Shown here in pieces: positions 25,357-35,335 of a stretch of 64,000 nt of DNA. The position numbers were made by a program, and so were the translations under genes. The notes beneath the pieces are model-generated. The model saw only the letters and a list, made by a program, of their open reading frames with translations. It searched no databases and had not been told where the DNA came from. The stretch comes from Phenylobacterium sp. GTDB lineage: Bacteria > Pseudomonadota > Alphaproteobacteria > Caulobacterales > Caulobacteraceae. How positions within the stretch are numbered: position 1 is the first letter of the stretch; every line of letters begins with the position of its first letter. The stretch lies in NCBI RefSeq assembly GCF_013822795.1, contig NZ_PNLB01000006.1:124001-188000 (forward strand). Direction: 5' to 3'.

Positions 25357-28300
25357 CTAGGCCGTGTGAGAGGCAGCGGGAAGCGGTTGAGTTTGGGGCG
25401 ACCGTCGCAGCGCTCGCCCGTCGAGGCACACATAGACCGCCGGCACGATGTAGAGGGTCAGCAGTTGGCTGATCAGCAGCCCGCCGATGATGGTCACCCC
25501 CAGCGGAGTGCGCATCTCCGAGCCTTCGCCGGTCCCTAACGCCAGCGGCAGGGCGCCCAGAATCGCGGCGCAGTTGGTCATCAGGATCGGCCGCAGGCGG
25601 GTGCGTGCCGCCGCCGAGATCGCTTGGGCCGCATCGACGCCCGCGCGCCTCTGTTCGCGCAGCGCGAAGTCGACCATCAGGATGGCGTTCTTCATCACCA
25701 TGCCGACCAGTAGGAAGAGGCCGAGCAGCGCGAGCAGGGTCAGCGGCTTGCCGGTCGCGGTCAGGGCCAGCAGCGCGCCCAGCCCGGCCGGCGGCAGGGT
25801 CGAGAGAATTGTCAGCGGGTGGCGCAGGCTTTCGTAGAGCACCCCGAGCACGATGTAGACCGCGACGATGACCCCGCCGATCAGCAGCGGTTGGTTGGAC
25901 AGGGTCTTGTTGGTGAGGTCCATGCCACCGCCAATACGGACCTGGATGTCGTTGGGCACGAAGGCGGCGGCCATCGCCTGGCGGATGGCGCGCTCGGCTT
26001 GCTGCGCGGTCACGTCCGGCGCTAGCGAAAAGCCGAGGGAGCGGGCCGCGAACAGCTGCTCGCGCCAGACCCAGTCGGAGTTGACGCTGTAGCTCCAGGT
26101 CGTGAAGGCCGAGAGCGGGATCTTGCGGCCGTCGGCGGCGATCACGTGCACCATTTCCAGCGCTTCGGGACCGCGGGTCTGGTCGGGTTCCAGCTCGAGG
26201 ATGACGCGGTACTGGTTGAGGGCGTCGTAGAGCGTGGCGACCTGGCGCTGGCTGAAAGCGTTGTTGAGCACCGAGGTGACGGTCGCGACATCGACGCCCA
26301 GGCGCGCGGCGGCGTCGCGGTCGATGTCCAGATTGACCTGCAGATTGCCGGTCTCGCTGATCTCCTCGACATCGGTCAGCTCCGGCAGGGCGGCCATGGC
26401 GCGTGAGATCTTCGGGGCCCATTGGTTCAGGAGGTGCAGGTCGTCGGCCCGCAGAACGACTTCCAGTTCGCCGGTCTGGCTGGGGGCCTCCAGCTCGATG
26501 TCCTGGTCAAGATTGAGCCAAAGCGCCCCGCCGGGGATCTTCGGGGTCGCCTCGCGCAGGCGGTCGATGACCTGCTGCGAGGTCTCGTTACGCTCCGAGG
26601 CCGGTTTCAGACGGATCATCAGCGAGGAGTTGTTGATGCCGTTGTCGCCCCCGGCCGAGCCGACGACGTCGGCCACCGCCGGCTCGGCCAGCAGCAGGCG
26701 GCGATAGGCTTCGATCTTGGGCTGCATGACCGCGAACGAGATGCCGTCGTCGCCGCGGGCGAAGCCGCTGACCTGGCCGGTGTCCTGTTCGGGCAGCATG
26801 CCCTTGGGGATCCAGGTGTAGAGGCCGACGGTCAGGGCGGTGGCCAGCGCGAGCACGCCGACCGCTGCCAGGGGATGGCGCAGGGTGCGCTCAAGGGAGC
26901 GACCATAGGCTTCGCGCAGGCTCTTGAGAGCGCGTTGCGGACCTGCGGGCGGGCCGCTCCTGGCCTTCGGCGCCAGGCGCGCGCAAAGCGTCGGGGTCAG
27001 GGTCAGCGACACGACCAACGACAGCATCACCGTCACTGCGAGCGTGAGCGAGAACTCGCGGAACAGCTTTTCGACGAGGCCGCCCATGAACAGGATGGCG
27101 ACGAACACCACGACCAGGGCGATGTTCATGGCGACCAGGGTGAAGCCGACCTCCGCCACGCCTCGCCGGGCGGCGCGCAGCGGCGAGAGACCCTGGTCCA
27201 TGTGGCGGGTGATGTTCTCGAGCACGACGATGGCGTCGTCGACCACAAGGCCGGCGGCGATGATCAAGGCGGTGACCGAGAGGTTGTTCAGCGAAAAACC
27301 CATCAGCGCCATGCCCGCGAAGGCGGCGATCAGCGTGACCGGCACCGCCAGGCTGGGCACCAGCGCCGCGCGCAGGCGGCCCAGGAACAGCGCGGTGACC
27401 GCCACGACCAGGACGATGGAGATCAGCAGCGTCTTCTGCGCTTCGGCCAGGGTCGCGCGGACGCCGGGGCTGCGGTCGAGCACCACGGTCAGGCTGGAGT
27501 CGGCCGGCATCAGTTCACGCAGGCCGGGCAGGGCGGCGTGGATCGCCTGGGTGGTGGCCAGGATGTTGGCGCCCGGCTGGCGGCGGATCGTGACCAGCAC
27601 CGCCGGCTTGTCGTTGTGGAAGCCGAGGCTGTAGCGGTTCTCGGTGGCGTCGACGATCTGGGCGACGTCGCCCAGGCGGATCGGCGCGTCGTTGCGCCAG
27701 GCCACCACCAGGCCGGCGTAGTCGGCGGGCCTGCGCAGCTGACCGCTGGAGACGATGGTCCAGAACCGGTCGCCGCCCTCGACCCGGCCGACCGGTCCGG
27801 AGGGGTCGGCCGCGTCGATGGCCTTGCGCACGTCGTCAAGCGCCAGGCCATAGCCGTTAAGAGCGTGCGGGTTCATCTGCACGCGCACGGCGGGCAGGGC
27901 GGCGCCGCCGATGCTGACCTCGCCGACGCCAGGCGCCTGGGAGAGCTTCTGGGCCAGGATAGTGGCGGCCGCATCGTAGAGTTCGCCGGGCGGCAGGTTG
28001 GGCGAGGCGAGCGCCAGGACCATGATCGGCGCTTGGGACGGGTTCACCTTGCGATAGGTCGGCTCTGACGGCATGCCCGCCGGCAGCATGGCGCGCGAGG
28101 CGTTGATCGCGGCCTGGACGTCGCGGGCCGCATCGTTGATGTCGCGGTCGAGTTCGAAGGTCAGCTCGATCGAGGTCGAGCCCTGGCCGCTGGTCGAGTT
28201 GAGCGCGGTGATCCCGGCGATCGAGCCCATGGCCCGCTCCATCGGGGTGGCGACCGCAGCGGCCATGGTGCGCGGATTGGCGCCCGGCAGGCTGGCCTCG

Positions 28301-28452
28301 ACGACGATGACCGGCACGTCGACCTCGGGCAGCGGCGCGGTCGGGAGGATCTGGTAGGCGCCGGCCCCGGCAAGCACCAGGGCGACGGCGAGCAGCAGCG
28401 CCGCCACCGGCCGCCGCAGGAACGTCTCGACGGGATTGAACGGACGCTTCAC
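25357..28452 (-). CDS. RND efflux pump inner-membrane protein (MdtC-like)
   Basis: This 1031 aa hydrophobe/amphiphile-efflux RND protein has 12 TM helices in the usual 1+5+1+5 layout. The start [21 protein letters not shown], the central proton-relay TM region [15 protein letters not shown], and a second TM block ending with [15 protein letters not shown] are all present. It starts with GTG overlapping the previous pump gene (GTGA). Two different RND subunits plus one adaptor resemble MdtABC, where B and C form a mixed trimer. No outer-membrane channel gene is present in this window. Confidence 0.93.
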   Translation of the reverse strand: MKRPFNPVETFLRRPVAALLLAVALVLAGAGAYQILPTAPLPEVDVPVIVVEASLPGANPRTMAAAVATPMERAMGSIAGITALNSTSGQGSTSIELTFELDRDINDAARDVQAAINASRAMLPAGMPSEPTYRKVNPSQAPIMVLALASPNLPPGELYDAAATILAQKLSQAPGVGEVSIGGAALPAVRVQMNPHALNGYGLALDDVRKAIDAADPSGPVGRVEGGDRFWTIVSSGQLRRPADYAGLVVAWRNDAPIRLGDVAQIVDATENRYSLGFHNDKPAVLVTIRRQPGANILATTQAIHAALPGLRELMPADSSLTVVLDRSPGVRATLAEAQKTLLISIVLVVAVTALFLGRLRAALVPSLAVPVTLIAAFAGMALMGFSLNNLSVTALIIAAGLVVDDAIVVLENITRHMDQGLSPLRAARRGVAEVGFTLVAMNIALVVVFVAILFMGGLVEKLFREFSLTLAVTVMLSLVVSLTLTPTLCARLAPKARSGPPAGPQRALKSLREAYGRSLERTLRHPLAAVGVLALATALTVGLYTWIPKGMLPEQDTGQVSGFARGDDGISFAVMQPKIEAYRRLLLAEPAVADVVGSAGGDNGINNSSLMIRLKPASERNETSQQVIDRLREATPKIPGGALWLNLDQDIELEAPSQTGELEVVLRADDLHLLNQWAPKISRAMAALPELTDVEEISETGNLQVNLDIDRDAAARLGVDVATVTSVLNNAFSQRQVATLYDALNQYRVILELEPDQTRGPEALEMVHVIAADGRKIPLSAFTTWSYSVNSDWVWREQLFAARSLGFSLAPDVTAQQAERAIRQAMAAAFVPNDIQVRIGGGMDLTNKTLSNQPLLIGGVIVAVYIVLGVLYESLRHPLTILSTLPPAGLGALLALTATGKPLTLLALLGLFLLVGMVMKNAILMVDFALREQRRAGVDAAQAISAAARTRLRPILMTNCAAILGALPLALGTGEGSEMRTPLGVTIIGGLLISQLLTLYIVPAVYVCLDGRALRRSPQTQPLPAASHTA

Positions 28453-31400
28453 GGCGCTTCGGCGGCGAGGGCTGGAGCGGGACGGCGGCGGCGGACCAAG
28501 GCGTCGAAGGCCAGGTAGATCACCGGCGTGGTGAACAGGGTCAGGATCTGGCTGACCGCCAGGCCGCCGACCATCACCAGACCTAGGGGCTGGCGCAGTT
28601 CGGCCCCAGGGCCGGTCGCGAACATCAGCGGCAGGGCCCCGACAAGGGCGGCCAGCGTGGTCATCAGGATCGGCCGGAACCGCTGTAGTGCGGCGCGGTG
28701 GATCGCCTCGCGCGGGGTGAGGCTTTCCTCACGCTCTGCGGCGAGCGCGAAGTCCACCATCATGATGCCGTTCTTCTTCACCAGCCCGATCAGCAGGATG
28801 ATCCCGATCACCGCGATCAGGTCGAGCGGCCGGCCAGCCAGCAGCAGGGCCAGCAGCGCGCCGATGGCGGCCGATGGCAGGGTCGAGAGGATGGTGACCG
28901 GGTGGATTAGGCTCTCGTAGAGCACGCCCAGCACGATATACATCACCACGACCGCGGCGATGATCAGCCACAGCGTCCCTGAGAGCGAGGCGTCGAAGGC
29001 CCGCGCCGCGCCTTGGAACTTCAGCTCCACCGAGGCCGGCAGGCCGATGTCCCGGGCGGCGTCCTGGATGGCGGCGGTGGCCTTGCCGAGCGCCGCGCCC
29101 GGCGCCAGGTCGAAGGCGATCGTCGTGGCCGGAAACTGGCCAAGCCGAGCGTGCGACAGCGGCGTGGGTTCAAGTTCGACGCTGGCGAAGCTGGACAGCG
29201 GCACGAGGCCGCCACCCGCCGCCTTCAGGTGGACGTGCTCCAGCGTTTCGGGGCCAAACTGTTGGTCGGGCGCGACCTCCAGCACCACGCGGTACTGGTT
29301 GGCCTGGGTGAACAGGGTGGCGATCTGGCGTTGGCCGAACGCGCTGTAGAGCGCGGAGTCGACATCGGCGGCGGTGACGCCCAGGCGGGCGGCGGCCTGG
29401 CGGTCGATGACGATCCGCGCGCCGAGGCCGCCGGGCTCCAGGTCGCTGGAAACGTTGCGCAACTGCGGTACGGTTGACAGCCGCTCGACCAAGCGGGCCG
29501 TCCAGACGACGAGGCGTTCGCCGTCCGGACTGGAGAGGCTGAAGCGGTACTGGCTGCGCGCGACTTGATCGTCGACGTTCAGCTCCTGCGTCGGCTGCAT
29601 GTAGAGCTGCAGCCCGGGCAGGCCGGCGGTGCGCTTCTCCAGCCCGGCGATGACCTTGGCCACCGGCGGTCGCTCACCGTGCGGGTGCAGGTTGATCTGC
29701 ATACGGCCAGCGTTGGGGGTGGCGTTCTGGCCGTCGACGCCGATGAACGATGAGACGCTCTCGACCGCCGGGTCTTCCAGGATCGCCTGAACAGCCGTCT
29801 GCTGCTGGGCCGCCATCCGTCGGAACGAGACGTCGGGCGCCGCGCGGGTGACCACCTGGATCGCGCCGCCGTCCTGAACCGGGAAGAAGCCTTTCGGCGC
29901 GACGGCATAGAGCAAGGCCGGCAGGGCGATGGTGGCGCTGGTCACCCCGAGGAACAGCGGCCGGCGTTCGAGCACCCACTCGAGGGCCCGCCCGTAACCG
30001 GCGATCACGCCGTCGAGGAAGCCTGGGGCCGGGGCGCCGTGCGGGCGCAGCATCCGCGCGCACATGGCCGGGGTCAGGGTCAGGGAGACCACCAACGAGA
30101 TCAGGATCGCCACCGCCAGGGTGACGGCGAACTCACGGAACAGGCGGCCGACCACTTCGCCCATGCACAGCAGCGGGATCAGGACGGCGATCAGGGAGAT
30201 GGTCAGGGAGACCAGGGTGAAGCCGATCTCCTTGGCGCCCTTCAGCGCGGCGGCCAGCGGCGCCTCGCCCTTCTCCAGATAGCGGGCGATGTTCTCGAGC
30301 ATGACGATGGCGTCGTCGACCACGAAGCCGGCGGCGATGGTCAGGGCCATCAGGGTCAGGTTGTTCACGCTGTAGCCGAGCAGGTGCATCGCGCCGAACG
30401 TGCCGATCAGCGACAGCGGCACGACGACTGCCGGGATGATCGTGGCCCGCGCGCTGCGCAGGAACAGGAAGGTCACGGCGACCACGAGGCCGACCGCGAA
30501 CAGCAGCTCGATCTGCACGTGAGTGATCGAGGAGCGGATGGCGCGGGTTCGGTCGCTCAGCACCTCGACCTTGACGTCCGCGGGCAGGGTGGCGGTCAGC
30601 TCGGGCAACAGGTCGTTGATGCGATCGATCACGCCGATGACGTTAGCGCCAGGCTGGCGCTGAATGTTGACGAGCACGGCGGGCGAGGGGCCGGACCAGG
30701 CGGCCAGACGGCGGTCCTCGACCCCGTCCACCACCCCCGCAACCTGCTCGAGACGGATCGGCGCGCCTTCGCGCCAGGCCAGGATCAGGGCGCGGTAGTC
30801 CTCGATCGAGCGCAGCTGGTCGTTGGCGTCCATCATCACCGACCGCTGCGGGCCGTCGAAGCCGCCCTTGGGCTGGTTGACGCTGCCGGCGGCGACCGCG
30901 GTGCGGATGTCGTCGAAGGTCAGGCCGTGCGCGGCGAGCGCGCGGGGATTGGCCTGGATGCGCACGGCCGGGCGTTGGCCGCCAGCCAGGGTGATGTTGC
31001 CGACGCCGGAGACCTGCGACAGCTTCTGGGCGATGCGCGTGTCCACCATGTCGTGGACCTGATGCAACGGCGTGGCCTGCGAGGTCACGGCGAGCGTCAG
31101 GATCGGCGCGTCGGCCGGATTGACCTTGCGATAGATCGGCGGCGTCGGCAGGCCGTCGGGCAGCAAGCCCGAGGCCGAGGCGATCGCCGCCTGCACCTCC
31201 TGCTCGGCGATGCTCATCGGCAGTTCGAGTGAGAACTGCAGCGTGATCATTGAGGCGCCGCCCGAGCTGGACGACGAGATCTGTTCCAACCCCGGGATCT
31301 GGCCCAGACGCCGTTCCAGCGGCGAGGTGATGGTGTCGGCCGTGACCTTGGCGCTCGCGCCCGGCTGGAAGGTGAACACCTGGATGACCGGATAGTCGGC

Positions 31401-31517
31401 CTGGGGCAGGGCGGCGACCGGCAGCAGCCGATAGGCGATCAGGCCGGCCAGCAACAGCGCAGCCATCAGCAACCCGGTGGCGACCGGACGCAGAATGAAG
31501 ATCCGCGAGGGGTTCAT
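28449..31517 (-). CDS. RND efflux pump inner-membrane protein (MdtB-like)
   Basis: The 1022 aa RND subunit is clearly paralogous to the next gene. It has the N-terminal [19 protein letters not shown] helix, [19 protein letters not shown], a [16 protein letters not shown] segment in the TM core, and [15 protein letters not shown] in the second half. Its ATG overlaps the adaptor stop (ATGA). The QADYPVIQV wording near residue 40 is typical of the MdtB/MdtC branch. The drug or metabolite exported cannot be deduced from sequence. Confidence 0.93.
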   Translation of the reverse strand: MNPSRIFILRPVATGLLMAALLLAGLIAYRLLPVAALPQADYPVIQVFTFQPGASAKVTADTITSPLERRLGQIPGLEQISSSSSGGASMITLQFSLELPMSIAEQEVQAAIASASGLLPDGLPTPPIYRKVNPADAPILTLAVTSQATPLHQVHDMVDTRIAQKLSQVSGVGNITLAGGQRPAVRIQANPRALAAHGLTFDDIRTAVAAGSVNQPKGGFDGPQRSVMMDANDQLRSIEDYRALILAWREGAPIRLEQVAGVVDGVEDRRLAAWSGPSPAVLVNIQRQPGANVIGVIDRINDLLPELTATLPADVKVEVLSDRTRAIRSSITHVQIELLFAVGLVVAVTFLFLRSARATIIPAVVVPLSLIGTFGAMHLLGYSVNNLTLMALTIAAGFVVDDAIVMLENIARYLEKGEAPLAAALKGAKEIGFTLVSLTISLIAVLIPLLCMGEVVGRLFREFAVTLAVAILISLVVSLTLTPAMCARMLRPHGAPAPGFLDGVIAGYGRALEWVLERRPLFLGVTSATIALPALLYAVAPKGFFPVQDGGAIQVVTRAAPDVSFRRMAAQQQTAVQAILEDPAVESVSSFIGVDGQNATPNAGRMQINLHPHGERPPVAKVIAGLEKRTAGLPGLQLYMQPTQELNVDDQVARSQYRFSLSSPDGERLVVWTARLVERLSTVPQLRNVSSDLEPGGLGARIVIDRQAAARLGVTAADVDSALYSAFGQRQIATLFTQANQYRVVLEVAPDQQFGPETLEHVHLKAAGGGLVPLSSFASVELEPTPLSHARLGQFPATTIAFDLAPGAALGKATAAIQDAARDIGLPASVELKFQGAARAFDASLSGTLWLIIAAVVVMYIVLGVLYESLIHPVTILSTLPSAAIGALLALLLAGRPLDLIAVIGIILLIGLVKKNGIMMVDFALAAEREESLTPREAIHRAALQRFRPILMTTLAALVGALPLMFATGPGAELRQPLGLVMVGGLAVSQILTLFTTPVIYLAFDALVRRRRPAPALAAEAP

Positions 31518-32695
31518 GACTTGGCCGGGACGGCCTGGGAGTCCGGCTGGGCGATGATCTGGACCTTGCGGCCTTCGCTGAGGCGGTCGAGGCCTTCGAC
31601 GACCACGCGATCGCCCGCCGCTAGACCCGAATGGACGGCGGTGACGCCGTCGCTGGACGGCCCGGTCGTCAGCTTGCGCAGCCGAGCGGCGCCGGACTTG
31701 TCGACCACCCAGGCATAGGGGCCGGACGATCCCTGCTGGATCGCCGCATCCGGGGCGGTGACGGCGCTGTCGAGCCGACCGACCGTCAGGCGGACGTTCA
31801 CGAACTGGTTTGGGAACAGGCTCTCGTCTTCATTGCCGAAGGTGGCGCGCAGACGCACGGCGCCAGTCTGCGGATCAATCTGGTTGTCGAGGTTCGAGAG
31901 CTTGCCGCGGGCGAGTTCGGACTTCTCGGCCCGGTCCCACAGGCTGACCTCCAGGCCGCCGCCTTGGGCCAGCGCCGCGCGGATCTCGGGCAGCCGGCCC
32001 TCCGGCGCGGAGAACAGGACCGAGATCGGGCGGGTCTGGGTGATGACGGCGATTATCTCGCCGGTCCCGCCCGAGAGGATATTGCCGGGGTCAGCCCGGC
32101 GCAGGCCGATACGACCGGAAATCGGAGCGACGATCCGCGTCCGGTCGAGCTGGATACGGGCGTTGGCCAGGCGACCGCGGTCGGCGGCGACGGCGCCGCC
32201 ATGCTGCTCCACCAGGGCCGCCTGCTGATCGAGGCGGGTCTGGGCGACGATCTGCTTGTCGGCGAGCCCGCGGTAGATCTGCAGCTGCTGCTGGGCGTAG
32301 CGGAGTTGCGCCTCGTTCTGGCGGCTCTGACCGTGGGCTTCGGCGACCTGGGCCTCGAAAGGGCCCGGGTCGATCCGTGCGAGCAGCTGGCCCCGCTGGA
32401 CCATCTGGCCCTCGGCGAAGTTGACGTGGGTCAGTTCGCCGGCGACCTGGCTTCGAACATTGACGGTGTTGAGCGGCGTGACCGAGCCGAGCGCCTTCAC
32501 ATGGATCGCCAGCGGGCGGACGGCGGCGTCGGCGACGCGAACCGGCACGGGCTGGGGGCCGGATTCGGCCTCGGCCGGGGCGCTCAAGGTCTTCCAGGCA
32601 AAATAGCCGCCGGCCAGGACGCACGTCGCGGCCACCGACGCAATGACAAGGCCACGCCCCCGAAATCCAGGCACTCGGTACTCCATTACTGGCAT
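31514..32695 (-). CDS. RND pump periplasmic adaptor (MdtA-like)
   Basis: The 393 aa membrane-fusion protein has an N-terminal anchor ([21 protein letters not shown]), lipoyl-like halves ([20 protein letters not shown], then [19 protein letters not shown]), an alpha-helical hairpin (about 110-180) and a beta-barrel domain. It forms the bridge from the RND trimer to an outer-membrane channel. The start could be the ATG at 32695 or the one at 32686; neither has a clear Shine-Dalgarno, and a 12-bp hairpin ends only 6 nt upstream of 32695. It heads the three-gene pump operon, 45 bp after the DUF4198 gene. Confidence 0.9.
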   Translation of the reverse strand: MPVMEYRVPGFRGRGLVIASVAATCVLAGGYFAWKTLSAPAEAESGPQPVPVRVADAAVRPLAIHVKALGSVTPLNTVNVRSQVAGELTHVNFAEGQMVQRGQLLARIDPGPFEAQVAEAHGQSRQNEAQLRYAQQQLQIYRGLADKQIVAQTRLDQQAALVEQHGGAVAADRGRLANARIQLDRTRIVAPISGRIGLRRADPGNILSGGTGEIIAVITQTRPISVLFSAPEGRLPEIRAALAQGGGLEVSLWDRAEKSELARGKLSNLDNQIDPQTGAVRLRATFGNEDESLFPNQFVNVRLTVGRLDSAVTAPDAAIQQGSSGPYAWVVDKSGAARLRKLTTGPSSDGVTAVHSGLAAGDRVVVEGLDRLSEGRKVQIIAQPDSQAVPAKS

Positions 32696-32701
32696 TGCGG
32701 T

Positions 32702-32735
32702 CCGCCCCCGGCGGCCGCAAGGACGCCGGGGGCGG
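32702..32735 (-). other. 12-bp GC hairpin between DUF4198 gene and pump operon
   Basis: A perfect 12-bp inverted repeat CCGCCCCCGGCG / CGCCGGGGGCGG with a 10-nt loop fills the 45-bp gap between the DUF4198 stop and the adaptor start. There is no T-tract on the transcript side, so it is not a classic terminator. It could block 3' exonucleases or reduce read-through and translation of the pump genes. Confidence 0.6.
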
Positions 32736-32740
32736 GAGGG

Positions 32741-33388
32741 TTACTTCACGAAGGTCAGGGTCGAGGTGTGATAGACCTTGGCGACCGGCTTGCCGCCGAT
32801 AGTCGCCTCGCCGTCGACGGGATGGCTGACCGCGAGCAGGTAGCGGCCCTTCAGACTTGTCGGCACAGCCACCTTACCGGCGGCGTCGGTCTTGAACGAC
32901 TTCTGCCAACGGTCGGGATTGACGATGTTTACCGAGGCATCGGCCAGCGGCTGGCCTTTCCAGACCACGACGAAGGTGTCGCTATTGGCGGTGACCGGCG
33001 CGATCTCCAGGTCTAGTTTGGTGGCGGTCTCGGCGCGGCCTGCGCGGGCGTAGTAGGCGGCGCCCTCCAGCTTGTCGCCGTCGCCCTTCCACGGAGCGAA
33101 GACGTTGTCATCCTGGACGCGGACGTCCCCCGGCGTCTTCACCGCGGCTTCGATGTGGTCGGCCTTGCGGGTGAGGGCGGCCGGTGCGCCACGGTCAGTC
33201 GTGAAGACCACGGGCGCCTTCAGGTTCGGGAACTCCGGATCGCCGTTCGCGGGCACCGGATCGGCGGGTTCGCCCAGATAGACGCGCGCGGGGCCGGCGC
33301 CGTCGCGCTCCACCCAGACTTCATGGGCCTGGGCCGCGCCTGCCAGCATCAGGGCGCTGCTCAGCGCCAGGGTCGTGATCTTCAGCAT
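32741..33388 (-). CDS. DUF4198 periplasmic protein
   Basis: The ATG at 33388 has AGGAAGGA upstream and is followed directly by a signal peptide (MLKITTLALSSALMLAGAAQAHEVW), so I prefer it to the in-frame start at 33409. The 215 aa protein shows the DUF4198 pattern: HEVWVERDG at the mature N-terminus and a carboxy-terminal beta-sandwich (KTDAAGKVAVPTSLKGRYLLAVSHPVDGE). The family is often found with metal-uptake genes, and a ligand-binding role is suspected. Two Fur-like palindromes lie upstream, and the RND pump genes follow. Confidence 0.8.
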   Translation of the reverse strand: MLKITTLALSSALMLAGAAQAHEVWVERDGAGPARVYLGEPADPVPANGDPEFPNLKAPVVFTTDRGAPAALTRKADHIEAAVKTPGDVRVQDDNVFAPWKGDGDKLEGAAYYARAGRAETATKLDLEIAPVTANSDTFVVVWKGQPLADASVNIVNPDRWQKSFKTDAAGKVAVPTSLKGRYLLAVSHPVDGEATIGGKPVAKVYHTSTLTFVK

Positions 33389-33433
33389 CTTGGTCCTTCC
33401 TGTCCGCATGCGAGACGGTCGTCACGCCGCTCT

Positions 33434-33448
33434 TGCGAGTTAATCGCA
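33434..33448. promoter_or_regulatory. Fur-like palindrome, copy 1
   Basis: TGCGAGTTAATCGCA has arms TGCGA / TCGCA around a 5-bp AT-rich centre. It lies 46 bp upstream of the DUF4198 ATG. The arms and spacing resemble alphaproteobacterial Fur/Irr-family boxes of the TGCGAATNATTCGCA kind; this assignment is inference. Confidence 0.6.
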
Positions 33449-33477
33449 CAAACGTCACCAGGGCGACCTACAGCGAC

Positions 33478-33492
33478 TGCGAATTAATCGCA
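33478..33492. promoter_or_regulatory. Fur-like palindrome, copy 2
   Basis: TGCGAATTAATCGCA differs from copy 1 at one base. The centres are 44 bp apart, about four helical turns, which would place two bound dimers on the same face. The pair also lies upstream of the divergent GIY-YIG gene. Confidence 0.6.
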
Positions 33493-33607
33493 ATACAGTT
33501 CTGGATTGTGGTGGCGGTCGGGGCGGCAGTGATCGTTGCGACCGGCCGCTTCTAGAGACCGCATCGCAGGCTCGCTCCATTCGGGGCGAGCCACTAGGCT
33601 GGCGGCC

Positions 33608-33973
33608 ATGATCCAGGGGGCGCCTGACTGGTTGGGAAAAGCGCGGCGCGCGGCCTTGAGCCTGCGCGCCACGACGCGGGGCGCGTCCGGCGCCAAGCAG
33701 TCGGTCTATGTGATCCTACTGCATGACGACCGACGGCCCGACCCGTGGGGCCTCTACGTCGGTCAGACATCGCGCGACCCGGACATGCGCTTCGACCAGC
33801 ACAAGTCCGGATACAAGGCGAGTGGTCCGGCTCGGCGCTTCGGCGTAAGGCTGTTGCCGGACCTGGTGGCCCACCTCAACCCCATGCGCCGTTGGGAGGC
33901 GCTGGAGTTGGAGGCGGCTTTAGCGGAAGACTTCCTGACGGCGGGCGTGCCCTGGGTCGAAGGCGGGCACTGA
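33608..33973 (+). CDS. GIY-YIG-domain protein
   Basis: This 121 aa protein shows a GIY-YIG-like core: SVYVILLHDD for the GIY strand, GLYVGQTSRDPDMRFDQHKSGY for the YIG strand with the usual Arg and His, and a trailing acidic ELEAALAEDF helix. Stand-alone proteins of this kind are mostly uncharacterised nucleases. I used the ATG at 33608; an in-frame TTG at 33536 would add 24 residues of poor family fit. The gene stands alone, ending 7 bp from the convergent aminotransferase gene. Confidence 0.7.
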   Translation: MIQGAPDWLGKARRAALSLRATTRGASGAKQSVYVILLHDDRRPDPWGLYVGQTSRDPDMRFDQHKSGYKASGPARRFGVRLLPDLVAHLNPMRRWEALELEAALAEDFLTAGVPWVEGGH

Positions 33974-33980
33974 CCAGCGT

Positions 33981-35261
33981 CTAGTGGCCGTCGACCATCT
34001 GGTGCAGGAAGGCCAGCTTGGCGACCGGCTCCAGCGGTCCAGCCTCCTTGACCACCTTGAAGGCGTCGTCGGCGGCGTTCAGCGTGGCGTCGATGTCGGC
34101 GGTCGTCATCGCCGCGCAGATGAACATGTTGTGCCAGGGATGGAAGTAGACGCCGCGCTTCAGGAGGGCGTTGTTCCAGAGGTAGCCCTTGGCCGAGGTC
34201 GGGTCGTCGTCGAACATGATGAGCGGCAGCTGGGCCGGGCCGGTCTGGCGCAGGGCGAAGCCGTGGCGGCCGGCCGCTTCGTCCAGGCCGCTGCGCAGGC
34301 GCTCGCCGAGCGCGATGGTGTGCTCCAGGTAGTCGGTCTGGGCGATCAGCTTCAGGGTTTCCAGGGCCGCGGCCATCGGCGCCGCCGAGAACCAGTAGGA
34401 CCCGGTGGCGTAGATGGTCGCCGCGGCGAAGCGGCAGACGTCCGAACCCAGCAGGGCGGAGATCGGGTGGCCGTTGGCGATCGCCTTGCCCCAGGTCGAG
34501 AGGTCGGGCTTCACATCCACCAGCGCCCAGCTGCAGTCGCGGGCTAGCCGGAAGCCGGCGCGGACGTCGTCGACGATCAGCAGCGCGCCGTGCTCGTCGC
34601 AGAGCTCGCGGGCCCGGCGGGCGTACTCGGGATTGGGCAGTTCCTGGTCGATGAAGGTGTCGTGCTTGATCGGCGAGGCGAAGATCGCCGCCAGGTCGGA
34701 GCCGGCGGCCTTCACGGCGGCCTCGAGGCTCTCGACGTCGTTGTATTCGTAGAACACTTGGTTGGCGCGGTCGGCGGGGGCGACGCCGTTCTTGACCGGC
34801 GTGCACCACGGCGCGGCGCCGTGATAGGCGCCCTTGGCCAGGACGATGGTGTTCTTCTTGGTGTGGTTGCGGGCGATCATCATCGCCATGGTCGTGGCGT
34901 CGGTGCCGTTCTTGCAGAACATGGCCCAGTCTGCGTGACTGACTTGGGCGGTCATCGCCTCGGCCAGCAGGACCATGGCCTCGCCCGGGCCGGTCATGGT
35001 GTCGCCGAGCTTGGCGCGGTCGAAGTAGGCTTGGTCGATGCCCGTATGCGCGTAGCCGAACAGGTTGGGGCCATAACCGCAGAGGAAGTCGACGTAGCGG
35101 TTGCCGTCCATGTCCCAGAGGTAGGCGCCCTGGGCGCGGTCGAAGAACTGCGGATAGTCGTCGGGAAGGAGCATGACCGACTGGTGGCCATACATGCCGT
35201 TGGGGATGACCGCCTGCGCCCGTTCACGCAGCGCGCTGTCCTTGCTGTTCGTCCAAACCAT
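33981..35261 (-). CDS. Class III aminotransferase (glutamate-1-semialdehyde aminomutase-like)
   Basis: This PLP enzyme of the HemL-like branch has 426 aa. Phosphate- and ring-binding residues lie in FCKNGTDATTMAMMIARNHT and LIVDDVRAGFR (Asp to the pyridine nitrogen). The Schiff-base lysine is in DLSTWGKAIANGHPISALLG. The active-site start YPQFFDRAQGAYLWDMDGNRYVD is normal. It is unlikely to be the housekeeping HemL: it is transcribed divergently from a sugar-kinase/aldolase operon across a shared operator, so I infer a catabolic amine or amino-acid transaminase or aminomutase. The substrate is unknown. Confidence 0.85.
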   Translation of the reverse strand: MVWTNSKDSALRERAQAVIPNGMYGHQSVMLLPDDYPQFFDRAQGAYLWDMDGNRYVDFLCGYGPNLFGYAHTGIDQAYFDRAKLGDTMTGPGEAMVLLAEAMTAQVSHADWAMFCKNGTDATTMAMMIARNHTKKNTIVLAKGAYHGAAPWCTPVKNGVAPADRANQVFYEYNDVESLEAAVKAAGSDLAAIFASPIKHDTFIDQELPNPEYARRARELCDEHGALLIVDDVRAGFRLARDCSWALVDVKPDLSTWGKAIANGHPISALLGSDVCRFAAATIYATGSYWFSAAPMAAALETLKLIAQTDYLEHTIALGERLRSGLDEAAGRHGFALRQTGPAQLPLIMFDDDPTSAKGYLWNNALLKRGVYFHPWHNMFICAAMTTADIDATLNAADDAFKVVKEAGPLEPVAKLAFLHQMVDGH

Positions 35262-35275
35262 GTCGGCCCCTCTAA

Positions 35276-35291
35276 GATAGTTTTGACTATC
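35276..35291. promoter_or_regulatory. Palindromic operator, site 1 (aminotransferase / kinase)
   Basis: GATAGT-TTTG-ACTATC is a perfect 6-4-6 inverted repeat in the 74-bp divergent space. It lies 14 bp before the aminotransferase start and 44 bp before the kinase start, so one bound regulator could control both directions. It shares its design with sites at 41153 and 41301. Confidence 0.75.
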
Positions 35292-35335
35292 CTAGCGAGC
35301 CGGGCTTACTAATCAAGGCGTAGGGGAGAGAACCG

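Noticed and set aside
26422-28068. Long open frame (548 codons) on the plus strand antisense to the RND pump gene
   Set aside because: It is a GC-rich mirror frame of a clear RND gene, with low-complexity Gly/Asp/Gln/Arg-rich translation and no family motifs. Similar antisense frames at 15468-17960, 18195-20540, 38874-40751 and 42795-44390 were rejected for the same reason.
33981-35261. Assignment of the aminotransferase as housekeeping hemL
   Set aside because: It shares the fold and active site, but alphaproteobacteria of this type make 5-aminolevulinate with ALA synthase, and the gene sits in a catabolic regulon.
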